From contig NZ_BILW01000018.1 of the NCBI RefSeq assembly GCF_004000765.1, forward strand, positions 1-64,000: a stretch of 64,000 nucleotides of DNA, written 5' to 3'. The notes below the pieces were generated by a model. The model searched no databases. It saw only the letters and a program-made list of their open reading frames with translations, and had not been told where the DNA came from. The DNA is from Paenibacillus chondroitinus NBRC 15376. Its GTDB lineage: Bacteria > Bacillota > Bacilli > Paenibacillales > NBRC-103111. Shown here piece after piece: positions 41,603-51,100 of the stretch (positions are counted from its first letter, which is position 1; the number at the start of each line of letters is the position of its first letter). A program made the position numbers and the translations under genes.

Positions 41603-42666
41603 AAGCTGTCATTATTGATGATGAATTCTGGGTCCGCAACAGTATAAGGCATTTGGCTGATTGGGAGCGACTAGGCATCTCTCAGGTCGAGGAAGCCGAA
41701 GATGGGCTTAGCGGCCTAAATATTATAGCGCAGATTCATCCTGAAATCGTCATAACGGATATGAAAATGCGAGGCATGGACGGAGCTCAGCTACTGCAAA
41801 AAATAAGTGAAGACTACCCGTTTATACGTAAAATTGTCATTAGCGGATTTGATGATTTTACCTATACCAAACAGGCGATTTTATCCAAGGTGGATGAATA
41901 TCTGATCAAACCGATTAATCCGGAAGAGCTGAATAGAGCTTTGGAGAAAGCGGTGCGAGAGCTGGGCGTAACACGGGGGATTCATGCAGCTAAGCCGCTG
42001 GACAAGCAGTTATTGAAGGTCATTACCGAGATGAAGCACACGGTCGCCAGGCATTTTCAAGAGATGAACACAGAGGCGATCAAAAAAAGCTTTAAGCAGC
42101 TGGAGCAAGTGTTGAGCGATCAAGAAAGCCTGCAGCCTGGACTGAATAATTCACTCTACAAGCAATTCATGCTGCTATTGGAGGAGCAATGCGCCCTTTC
42201 AGGAAGTGAATTAACGCCTGATGCTCAAGCAAGCGCCAGCCATTTTTTCGTTACGGATGATACGAAGGTAGCAGAGTGGGTCGAGGTGCTGACTACCACT
42301 TATGTAGGGATCTTGGAAGCTCTCATTCACCAAAGGAAAAATAAGAATCGCATTAATATCGACGAAATTCGGAAGTATCTTGATCTTTCCTATGCCGAGC
42401 AGGTGAGTCTTGGAACTATTGCCAGCACATTTTTTGTCAGCAAAGAGCATCTCTCCCGCATGTTCAAACAAGAAGTCGGTGTTACCGTCATGGATTACTT
42501 GATTGCCAAGAGGATGGAGAAAGCGCTGGAGCTTCTTCAGGACGCCTCCGTATCCATCAAGAGTGCCGCAGAAGCAGTCGGTTATTCCGATCTCACTTAT
42601 TTTCACCGCATATTCAAAAAAATGACAGGAATGACGCCATCTCAGATGAGACAGGATGATGAATGA
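41599..42666 (+). CDS. YesN-type AraC response regulator
   Basis: Response regulator with receiver domain (acidic pair in IIDDEFW, phosphorylation site Asp54 in ITDMKMRGMDG, conserved Lys in YLIKPINPEEL) and a C-terminal AraC DNA-binding domain (VSLGTIASTFFVSKEHLSRMF, KSAAEAVGYSDLTYFHRIFKKMTGMTPSQM). At 355 residues it is shorter than many YesN proteins (around 500), because the middle linker is reduced. Partner of the kinase just upstream; likely activates the binding-protein promoter about 80 nt downstream. Confidence 0.92.
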   Translation: MKAVIIDDEFWVRNSIRHLADWERLGISQVEEAEDGLSGLNIIAQIHPEIVITDMKMRGMDGAQLLQKISEDYPFIRKIVISGFDDFTYTKQAILSKVDEYLIKPINPEELNRALEKAVRELGVTRGIHAAKPLDKQLLKVITEMKHTVARHFQEMNTEAIKKSFKQLEQVLSDQESLQPGLNNSLYKQFMLLLEEQCALSGSELTPDAQASASHFFVTDDTKVAEWVEVLTTTYVGILEALIHQRKNKNRINIDEIRKYLDLSYAEQVSLGTIASTFFVSKEHLSRMFKQEVGVTVMDYLIAKRMEKALELLQDASVSIKSAAEAVGYSDLTYFHRIFKKMTGMTPSQMRQDDE

Positions 42667-42746
42667 GCTTAGGCCAGTCGAGTGATATCAATATTATCCA
42701 ATCCGAGATGCTTTTTCTGTCCAATGAATGGTGGCGCTTTCTTAAG

Positions 42747-42771
42747 TATACTAGGTTCGTAAGCGTTACCA
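42747..42771 (+). promoter_or_regulatory. -10 box and cre-like site before the binding-protein gene
   Basis: TATACT (42747-42752) without a clear -35 box, followed by CGTAAGCGTTACCA (42758-42771), a 12/14 match to the CcpA consensus. The arrangement mirrors the site at 24126-24153 before the other family-1 binding protein. Confidence 0.5.
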
Positions 42772-42790
42772 TAACAAAGGGGGCGAAAAA

Positions 42791-44092
42791 ATGAAGAAAG
42801 CATTTGTAATGATAGTTGCTATGGCTCTGCTAGGAAGCACGGTAGCTTGTTCTTCGGGTCAAAGCACGCCAAGCGCTGGAGGAAGCAGCAATGCCAAAAG
42901 CGAGGGTGCGGCTAAAAAGGTCGAATTAAAAGTATTCCTTGGCGGCTTGGACCGTTTTCGCGATCAATTTGAGAAGTACTTCGCTGAATTTGCTAAAAAA
43001 GAAAAGAAAGAGAAAAATATCGAGGTTACGATCAATACCGAGTATCCGGGTTCCGATAATTCCACTCAAATTTTGAAAACGCGTCTAGCCACTGGCGATG
43101 TACCGGATATTTTCAGTTTGCATGCCGTGAACGACATTCCTGACTATTACAAAGCCGGTTATTTGGACGATTTAACGAAACAACCGCTTTCCCCTAAGCT
43201 GATTGATGGCATTAAGTCACTGGTGACAATTGATAATAAAGTCGTTGCAGTACCTATGGAAAGCTTGGCATGGGGGTATCTGTACAACAAGAAAATCTTC
43301 AAAGATTTAGGAATTAAGCCGCCGTCCACTTTGACAGAAATGAAGGCTGTAGTTCAAAAGCTGAATGACAATAAAATTAAGCCGTTTATGCTCAGTTACA
43401 AAGAAAGCTGGATTCCTCAGTTGTTCTTGCCTCTGGCCATTGGCGGATTAGGCAACTCCAGCCACAAGGATTTTGTTGATAAAATGAACAAAAACCAGGG
43501 AAGCTTCGCAGAAGTGAAAGAGATGTTCGGAATCATCGATCTTGTGAACAGCAACGGTACCGATCGCGTATTTGAAGTAGGCAACGATGACGGGGCTGCT
43601 GATTTCGCTGCCGGCAAAGCCGCTATGTGGGTGCAGGGACCATGGGATGCAGACAGCCTATTGAAAGCTAATGATAAGTTCGAGTTCGGAGTTGCTCCTC
43701 TTCCGATCAATGATGATCCTGCGGCAACGCTAATCAACGTATCCGTTTCAACTTCCTTAGCGATGGCTTCCCAAGGGAAAAATAAAGAAGTTTCGGCGGA
43801 TCTGCTGAACTTCATTTTGGATGATCAAGCGTCGAACGATCTGTACCAAGGTTTGAAGTTCAATCCAGTGTCCAAAAACCACACGTTCAAACCATACCCT
43901 TGGGTCGAGGACGCTTCCGTTTTTGTAAACAAAGGGCAATCGTATAAAGATCCGCAGATTCCAGCTGCCGTGAAAGATGAGTCGGGCAAAGCGCTTCAAG
44001 CCTATTTTAACAAGAAAATGTCCGCAGATGATGTCATTAAGGATCTGGATAAAACCTGGAAAGATGCGAATGCGATAGCCAACAAAAAATAA
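42791..44092 (+). CDS. Extracellular sugar-binding lipoprotein
   Basis: Binding protein of a carbohydrate ABC importer, 433 residues. N-terminal signal with lipobox STVACS, then a Ser/Gly-rich linker. Family-1 marks: KTRLATGDVPDIFSLHAVND, VVAVPMESLAWGYLYNKKIF, and FAAGKAAMWVQGPWDADSLL. AAAGGGGGCG lies 7 nt before the ATG. Positioned between the YesM/YesN pair and two permeases, followed by an attenuator-like hairpin. The sugar is not identifiable. Confidence 0.9.
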   Translation: MKKAFVMIVAMALLGSTVACSSGQSTPSAGGSSNAKSEGAAKKVELKVFLGGLDRFRDQFEKYFAEFAKKEKKEKNIEVTINTEYPGSDNSTQILKTRLATGDVPDIFSLHAVNDIPDYYKAGYLDDLTKQPLSPKLIDGIKSLVTIDNKVVAVPMESLAWGYLYNKKIFKDLGIKPPSTLTEMKAVVQKLNDNKIKPFMLSYKESWIPQLFLPLAIGGLGNSSHKDFVDKMNKNQGSFAEVKEMFGIIDLVNSNGTDRVFEVGNDDGAADFAAGKAAMWVQGPWDADSLLKANDKFEFGVAPLPINDDPAATLINVSVSTSLAMASQGKNKEVSADLLNFILDDQASNDLYQGLKFNPVSKNHTFKPYPWVEDASVFVNKGQSYKDPQIPAAVKDESGKALQAYFNKKMSADDVIKDLDKTWKDANAIANKK

Positions 44093-44109
44093 AGATTGGA
44101 AGCCATGTT

Positions 44110-44148
44110 GTGCTCTGCCCTGGTCCTCGTAAGATCAAGGCAGAGCAC
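44110..44148 (+). terminator. Hairpin attenuator after the binding-protein gene
   Basis: GTGCTCTGCC (44110-44119) and GGCAGAGCAC (44139-44148) are perfect 10-bp arms; GAGATTTTCC follows. Same position relative to the genes as the hairpin at 25522-25549. Confidence 0.65.
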
Positions 44149-44174
44149 GAGATTTTCCTAAGGAGTGAGCCCAC

Positions 44175-45059
44175 GTGCTGAAACGCCTTGCCAAAGACCA
44201 TACATCATTGATTTTGTTCGTGCTGCCCGCTTTTATCCTGTATGTGATATTTCTGGTTATTCCGATGCTCCAAGGCTCGTATTACAGCTTTACAAATTGG
44301 GATGGCTTGAACAAACATTACAGTTTCATTGGGATAGAGAACTTTATTGAAGCTATTCGCGATGATGCGAATTTTCGATCCTCGATTGTATTCACGGCCA
44401 AATATGTCTTGTTTGCTGTCGTATTTCAGAACGCCATCGCGCTGCTGCTTGCCCTCATGATTGAATCTCAGAGCAAAGGAAAAGGGTGGCTTAGAACGAT
44501 CTTTTTCATGCCAAGCATGTTAAGTATTATCATTAGTACGTTCATGTGGGTATTCGTGTTTACAAAGGTTATGCCTGCCTTGTCCAAGTATGCCGTTTTG
44601 AAATTTCTTGATATTTCGTGGTTGGGCGACCCTAACGTTTCGTTTTTCACCATCATGCTCGTTTCCGTTTGGGGCGGTATTGGAACTTTAATGATTATTT
44701 ACATGTCGGCCATTCAGGGCATTCCCATGCATCTCAAAGAAGCGGCTATTATTGACGGTGCCAAGCCTTATCATATGCTGCGCTACATTACGCTGCCGTT
44801 GATTGCGCATGCGCTCACGATCTGCATCTTTTTAACCTTGAACAACTCGTTTAAAGTGTATGACCTTATCTATGCTTTGACAGGCGGAGGACCTGCCCGG
44901 GCAACGCAAGTTATCTCTATGAATATTCTGGAAGAGGCTTATCAGCGCAATTTCCGATACGGATATGCGAGCGCGAAAGCGATTATTCTCTTCCTGATCA
45001 TACTTGTCATTACGCTAATTCAAGTGTCGGTGATGAAGAAGCGGGAGGTAGAGGCATGA
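44175..45059 (+). CDS. Sugar ABC transporter permease (MalF-like)
   Basis: Six-helix permease, 294 residues: FVLPAFILYVIFLVIPMLQGSYY at the first helix, SFTNWDGLNKHYSFIG, the EAA loop KEAAIIDGAKPYHMLRYITL, and the TGGGPARATQ turn. GTG start with AAGGAGTG 8 nt upstream. Its stop overlaps the start of the next permease by 4 nt. Confidence 0.9.
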   Translation: MLKRLAKDHTSLILFVLPAFILYVIFLVIPMLQGSYYSFTNWDGLNKHYSFIGIENFIEAIRDDANFRSSIVFTAKYVLFAVVFQNAIALLLALMIESQSKGKGWLRTIFFMPSMLSIIISTFMWVFVFTKVMPALSKYAVLKFLDISWLGDPNVSFFTIMLVSVWGGIGTLMIIYMSAIQGIPMHLKEAAIIDGAKPYHMLRYITLPLIAHALTICIFLTLNNSFKVYDLIYALTGGGPARATQVISMNILEEAYQRNFRYGYASAKAIILFLIILVITLIQVSVMKKREVEA

Positions 45060-45880
45060 ACAAACGGCAGTATTCGGGGCTGTCTCTCTTGCTACTAAGC
45101 ATCTTGGCTATTTTTTTCCTTTTTCCGATTTACATGGCTATTTTGAATTCTTTCAAAACACAAGGAGAGATGTACAGCTCCGTTCTAGGCTTACCGGTCA
45201 AGCTCCACATTGAGAACTATGTGCAGGCCTTTAGCAAAGCGAACATGCTGAGGAGCGGCTGGAATACGATTGTTGTAACCGTAACAGGTATTGTGGTCAT
45301 CGTGTTATGCAGTTCTTTGGCGGGCTACAAGCTTTCCCGGACGCCTGGGAAGTTGAGCAACGTGATTTTCATGCTGTTCGTATCCTCGATGCTGATTCCT
45401 TTTCAGACGATTATGGTTACTTTAACGAAGATGGCAAAATCGCTCGGACTTCAGGGTTCGCCATTTGGTTTGGGCATTGTTTGTGCCGGATTGGGCGTCA
45501 GTATGGCCGTGTTTCTGTACCACGGCTTTGTGAAAGGCATTCCACGAGAGCTCGATGAGTCGGCGAAAATGGATGGATGCAGCGAAATAAAAACTTTTTT
45601 CATGATCATTTTACCGCTGCTGCTGCCGATTACCTTTACGATTGGTATTCTCAATTTATTGTGGTTGTGGAACGATTTCCTCTTGCCGGTGCTCATGCTT
45701 ACTGATTTCCGCCAATATACGTTAGTTTTGACTATCAATATGTTCTTCGGCAAATACAGCCGTGAATGGTCGCTCATTCTGGCCTCTCTGATTTTGTCAT
45801 CCATTCCGATTGTCGTCATATTCGCCCTGTTCCAGCGTTGGATTATTCAAGGGATTACGGACGGTGCTGTAAAAGGATAA
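45056..45880 (+). CDS. Sugar ABC transporter permease (MalG-like)
   Basis: Second permease, 274 residues. AIFFLFPIYMAILNSFKTQGEM, LAGYKLSRTPGKLSNVIFML, MLIPFQTIMVTLTKMAKSLGL, the EAA loop DESAKMDGCSEIKTFFMIIL, and the C-terminal RWIIQGITDGAVKG are all family-typical. Translationally coupled to the permease upstream (ATGA overlap). A terminator follows at 45947; no ATPase gene is present. Confidence 0.9.
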   Translation: MNKRQYSGLSLLLLSILAIFFLFPIYMAILNSFKTQGEMYSSVLGLPVKLHIENYVQAFSKANMLRSGWNTIVVTVTGIVVIVLCSSLAGYKLSRTPGKLSNVIFMLFVSSMLIPFQTIMVTLTKMAKSLGLQGSPFGLGIVCAGLGVSMAVFLYHGFVKGIPRELDESAKMDGCSEIKTFFMIILPLLLPITFTIGILNLLWLWNDFLLPVLMLTDFRQYTLVLTINMFFGKYSREWSLILASLILSSIPIVVIFALFQRWIIQGITDGAVKG

Positions 45881-45946
45881 CGGAATGACAAGAATGATGC
45901 AGAAGGGTATTGCGAAATTAGTCGAAAGAAGTCGAATGGTTTTTGG

Positions 45947-45973
45947 AAAACCGCCCATATTGGGTGGTTTTTT
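45947..45973 (+). terminator. Terminator of the YesMN-linked ABC operon
   Basis: AAAACCGCCC and GGGTGGTTTT around CATATT-like loop, with a T6 tract ending at 45973. The rest of 45881-46127 shows no gene. Confidence 0.85.
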
Positions 45974-46127
45974 CGTTTATTCAGGCCTATTATCCTACGG
46001 GAATCGCGTGTTTTTCCTTGTTTTTACATATTCTTCACATTTTAATCACACTTCTATCATCAATGTCAAATATGGTGAAAGAGAGTATTTGCCCAAATGA
46101 AATGAAGCAGACGGAGGTTTCCATCCC

Positions 46128-48128
46128 ATGAGGAAGTACAGTTCACTCAAGAGTACCACAATCATCGCAGTCGTTACCGCGATAACCGTCACCATAGCGG
46201 GTTGCAGCGCGCCAGCCAGCACCGCTAAACCAGGGGCAAACGGACGAACGGGAACACGTCAGATGACCGTAGAAACACAAGTTGTTAAATTGTCGGACAT
46301 CGGTGGCGGGCAGGTCTTTACAGGCTCGATCACACCGGCTTTCACTACGAATCTTTCTTCCAAAGTGAATGGCCGCATTACTTCTCTTGATGTGAATATC
46401 GGGGATAGAGTGACGGTCGGACAGGCTTTAGCGCACATTGATACCACTACGCTTCAGCAATCAGTCGAGCAGAGCAAAATCGACTACGCTTTAAGTCAAG
46501 TACAGTACAACAAAGTGGTGAATGATCAGGCGAACAGTCTGGCGCTAGCTCAGAAAACGCTGGCCGTTCAGCAAGCCGCTTACGAGAAAACCATCAACGA
46601 TCAGAAGAATGCTGTAGCTCTGGCGCAAACGCAATTAAATAATGCGATTACGACTCAGCAAAATTCGATTGAAACCGCAAAACAAGGGGTTTCCACTGCA
46701 CAGGTAGGCTTCAGTAAAGCACAAGCTGATGCCGCTACCGCCGTGACTGTCGCCCAGACGAACTTGAATTCACAGTTAGACAGCTTATTAACAACACAGA
46801 ATAATAATATAGATACTTCTCAATTAAGCGTGCAGCAAGCCGTTGCTGCTTACAATGCCGCTCTTCAGTCTGGTAAAGACGTAGACAGTGCATTCGCTAA
46901 GCTGCAAACGACACAGCTTGCCCTGCAGCAAGCGCAGCAGGCGCAGTATAAAGATACACAGTCGGCGCAGCAATCGTTGACGAGCTTGCAAAATGCACTG
47001 TTGACGGCACAAAGCTCGCAAGCGGTGCAAGTTGCACAGGAATCCTTAAATTCAGCATTGTTAACACTTGCTAATACACAGGCGACCGCGGCAGCTCAGC
47101 TTGATCTCAGCCGTACTCAGCTTGCGCAGTCACAATCTTCCCAGGATATTTCCAAAAATAGTGCGGAGGCTGCGCTCGAACAATCCAAGCAGCAGTTGAA
47201 ATCTGCCCAGTCTACGGATTCCTTGGAGGTAAGTGCTGCTCAGCTGCAGCAAGCTCAAACTAGGTTGAGCATTTTAAGCGAACAGCTTCAAGATGGTGTG
47301 TTGACGAGCCCCGTTGCAGGGATCGTAAGCGCGATTCTGGTTCCAGTCGGACAGAATGCAGGGCAATCTGCCGTCATGTCGATTTCTACGGTAGATCCAT
47401 TATTGGCAACCGTTAACGTATCTGAAGCATCCATTGGCAAAATCAAATCCGGTTCACCGATGTCGGTTAAGATTCCTACATTGAATAAATCGTTTGATGG
47501 AACCGTGTATACGATTCATCCAACCATGGACGCTACTTCCAAATCTTTCCTGGTCGACATCAAAATTAAAGATGATAACCATGAAGTATTGCCTGGGATG
47601 TTTGCGGAATCATCACTCAAAAGTGAAGGTAAACAATCCATCGTTGTACCTGCAGACGCCGTGCTCAGCCAACCAAGCGGTAATGCGGTATACATTGTAA
47701 AAGACGGGAAAGCGTCGAAGGTGCTTGTAAAAGTAGGCGTAATGACCAGTTCATCCTTCGAAATTACCAGCGGCTTGAAAGTTGGAGATGAGCTTGTCGT
47801 TAAAGGACAAGAGCTGCTTTCCGATAACGTTCCGGTTCAGATTAATCAACCAGGACAAGAAAATGGAGCAGGCAAAGGCAAGGGCGGAGGCCAAGGGCAA
47901 GGGCAAGGACAAGGTGGTCAAGGCCAAGGGCAGGGCCAAAATAAAACTGGCGGCCAAGGTGGTCAAGGCGCCCAGGGTGGCGGTCAGGCTGGTCAAGGTC
48001 AAGGCCGTAGCGGCGGTCAAGGGCAAAACGGACAAGGCACCCCAGGTAAGGGAGCTGACCCATCAGGGGCTAAGCCAACCGGCAACGGCGCTGATGCAGC
48101 AGCTCCGAAAGCGGGGGCTGGACAGTGA
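46128..48128 (+). CDS. RND efflux adaptor lipoprotein with long coiled coil and Gly/Gln-rich tail
   Basis: Membrane-fusion (HlyD/AcrA-type) adaptor for the RND pump encoded next, 666 residues. Lipobox TIAGC; barrel-sandwich/lipoyl halves near 80-110 (VNGRITSLDVNIGDRVTVGQ) and 390-410 (VLTSPVAGIVSAILVPVGQ). Between them lies a Gln/Ala-rich helical hairpin of about 275 residues, roughly three times the usual coiled coil. Beta-barrel and membrane-proximal domains follow to about 575, then about 90 residues of Gly/Gln/Lys low-complexity sequence, absent from ordinary adaptors. SwrC-like pumps of Bacillus are the nearest functional comparison. Overlaps the pump gene by 4 nt. Confidence 0.88.
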   Translation: MRKYSSLKSTTIIAVVTAITVTIAGCSAPASTAKPGANGRTGTRQMTVETQVVKLSDIGGGQVFTGSITPAFTTNLSSKVNGRITSLDVNIGDRVTVGQALAHIDTTTLQQSVEQSKIDYALSQVQYNKVVNDQANSLALAQKTLAVQQAAYEKTINDQKNAVALAQTQLNNAITTQQNSIETAKQGVSTAQVGFSKAQADAATAVTVAQTNLNSQLDSLLTTQNNNIDTSQLSVQQAVAAYNAALQSGKDVDSAFAKLQTTQLALQQAQQAQYKDTQSAQQSLTSLQNALLTAQSSQAVQVAQESLNSALLTLANTQATAAAQLDLSRTQLAQSQSSQDISKNSAEAALEQSKQQLKSAQSTDSLEVSAAQLQQAQTRLSILSEQLQDGVLTSPVAGIVSAILVPVGQNAGQSAVMSISTVDPLLATVNVSEASIGKIKSGSPMSVKIPTLNKSFDGTVYTIHPTMDATSKSFLVDIKIKDDNHEVLPGMFAESSLKSEGKQSIVVPADAVLSQPSGNAVYIVKDGKASKVLVKVGVMTSSSFEITSGLKVGDELVVKGQELLSDNVPVQINQPGQENGAGKGKGGGQGQGQGQGGQGQGQGQNKTGGQGGQGAQGGGQAGQGQGRSGGQGQNGQGTPGKGADPSGAKPTGNGADAAAPKAGAGQ

Positions 48129-51100
48129 AATTAGCTAATTTCTCCGTTCATCGTCCTGTCACCATCTTGATGATCATGATTTCACTCGTGATCGTAGGCT
48201 CAATTGCAATTCCGCTTCTCCCCGTGGATCTGTACCCGAACCTGGAAATTCCATCGGCAACGGTATCGGTTTCATGGAGCGGCGCATCGCCGGGACAGAT
48301 TGAACAACAAATTACGAAACCGATTGAGAATGCGATGGCTACCGTCACAGGAGTCACGAGTATATCCTCCAGCTCCCGTACGGGTTCAAGTAACGTTACC
48401 CTGCAATTTAATTACGGAACGAATATTGATCAGGCCACCCTGACCATGCGTGATAAATTGGATCGTGTCCGAAGGCAGCTTCCTACGGATGCGGATGCCC
48501 CCGTCGTTTCACGTGTTGATCCGAACAGTACACCAATCATGACGTTAGCCTTGTATGGTAAAACAGATCTGGTCACACTGCGCGACATCGCTGACAATAT
48601 TGTGAGTCCTGATGTTCAGCGATCCGATGGCGTCGCATCGGTTGGGGTTACCGGCGGACGTGTCAGACAAATCCAAATTCTTGTCGAACCAAGCCGATTG
48701 CAGCAATACAATATCTCTTTCAGTACGTTGGTTTCAGCTCTCGGTAATGATAATTCATCCACTGACGCCGGTCTTGTGAATAAAGGCAGCCAGCTGGTGC
48801 CTTTGCATATTGATGGAGAATTTAAATCAACGGCTGATATCGGAAAAGTACAGGTTCAGCTGGGACGTGGACAAACGATCGCGTTAAGCGAACTCGGTAC
48901 TATTATTGATACTTATCAAGATGTTACGCTTGAAGCGCGCAAAGACGGAGAAGTCAGCGTTTCCCTCTCTGTTCTTAAGCAATCGGATGGGAACACGGTT
49001 TCCGTGTCCACCAACATTCAGAACTCGCTTCAAGAAATTCAATCCAAGCTTCCGGAAGGCATGCATATCGCGGTATTGAATGATTCGGCTAAATTTATTC
49101 GCGATTCCTTACGTACCGTTGTTGAGCATACGTTGCTTGGAGGCGTATTCTCGGTCATCATCTTGTTCTTCTTCTTGCGAAGTGTAAGGGCGACGCTCAT
49201 TATCGGTGTCGTGATCCCGATTTCAATCATCAGCACATTTAGTATGATGTATTTCGGTCATCAGACGATTAACACCATCACGCTCGGGGGCTTGGCGCTT
49301 GGTCTTGGTTCACTCGTAGACTTCGCGGTCGTTGTCTTGGAAAGTATTTTCCGTAAACGCCATGAAGGCTTGTCTCCTGAGGAAGCTGCCAAAGTGGGAA
49401 CAGCCGAGGTAGGTACTGCGGTTATGGCTTCAGCATTGGCCCAAATTGCGGTTTTTGCGCCGACGGCTTTCATTAGCGGGTTAGTTAAACAGTTCTTCTG
49501 GCCGATGGCATTGGTTGTTTGTTTCTCTCATATAGCCGCATGGTTTGCCGCTGTAACGCTGGTGCCAATGCTAGCTGCGAAAATTTTGCGCCGCAAAGTC
49601 GATGAAGAGCTGCCAACCGGCAGAAGCCTTAATCCTTTCGTTTGGTTCGGCAGAGGCATGGAGTTTCTCACGAAGGTGTACGGAAGGCTGCTGCGGTGGT
49701 CAATGCTTCATCGTTGGGTGATTATCTCGATTACAGTTTTGTTATTCGCTGCCAGCGTGTATTCGGTTCGTTTTGTTGGTAGTGAGTTAACGCCAAAAAC
49801 AGATCAAGGGCAAGTCAACTTAAATATCAATCTGCCGCAAGGGACAGATTTCGCCGTAACGAATCAAGTTGCTTCTACGTTGGAGACGAGATTAAAAGAC
49901 GTGCCGGAAATTGATACTGTCTTTACTTCTGTCGGATCTGCCGGTGGCGGAGCTTTTCAATCAGCGTCAACGAATACAGGAAGCATTCAGATCCGATTAA
50001 AACCGCTCAGTGAAAGAAAGAAAAGTACCGATCAAGTAGCCGAACAAATCCGCACGCTCACAACGGGCTTTGCAGGTGCGCAAATCGGTGTAAGTGTTCC
50101 ATCCGGGGTACGCCTGCCAGGGCTTGGCGGTGGCGGTAACTTTGGTGGCGGTGACATTCAAGTTGATTTATCTGGACCGGATTTAGCCGTTCTGCAAAAG
50201 CTGGGTGATCTCGTCGCACAGGAAATCACTTCTGTAGATGGCACACGTAACGTGCAAAATACGTTAGACCGTTCGATTCCACAGTTTAATTTAACGATTG
50301 ATCGTGATGCAGCGGCGCATTACGGCGTTTCGTTAAGAGATGTAATGACCGCTTTGCGTACAGCTTATCAAGGAAGTGTGGCTACACAGTTTAAAACCGC
50401 TAGCTCGCAAATTTCCGTCCTAGTGAAGTATCCGAAAGAATTCACGAATAAGTTGGAGAATTTCAACAATGTGACGATCAATACCGCAAGCGGTACGATT
50501 GTCCCTGTTAGTCTCATTGCCAAAGTTGAACCAGGTACGGGACCTGCACAAATTCGCAGACAAGATCAGAACCGTGTGGCGTCGGTGCAAGCTTCCGTAT
50601 TTGGCGCTTCCGTTGGTGAGGTATCCGCTCTCGTCAAAGAGAAAATTGATGCGATTCAACCACCGGACGGTTACCAAGTTAAAATGGGCGGCCAACAGAC
50701 TAGTCAGAATGATTCTTTTAAAAGCTTATACTTAGTTCTTATTTTATCCGTTGCTTTGGTGTACATGGTTATGGCTAGCCAATTTGAATCGTTATATGGT
50801 CCATTTATCATCATGTTCTCCCTACCGCCAACGTTTATTGGCGGCATACTGGGACTTCTCGTCACACATCGAACGATTAATATGAACTCTATCATTGGAA
50901 TGATCATGCTAATAGGGATTGTCGTTAATAATGCCATTGTATTAATCGATTATACAAACCAATTGCGTGCCAAAGGGATGCCGCTGTTCGATGCTTTAAT
51001 TGAAGCGGGTAAAGTGCGGCTGCGTCCTATTCTGATGACTACGGCGACCACTGTTCTAGCGATGCTGCCCCTTGTTATCGGCTTTGGGGAAGGTGCGGAG

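Noticed and set aside
45885-46131. Short frames just before the RND adaptor
   Set aside because: They run through a terminator hairpin (45947-45973) and lack ribosome sites.
47870-48120. Dense GGTCAAGG-like repeats resembling a tandem DNA repeat or CRISPR
   Set aside because: They code in frame for the Gly/Gln-rich tail of the adaptor, with irregular spacing and no conserved spacer-repeat units.
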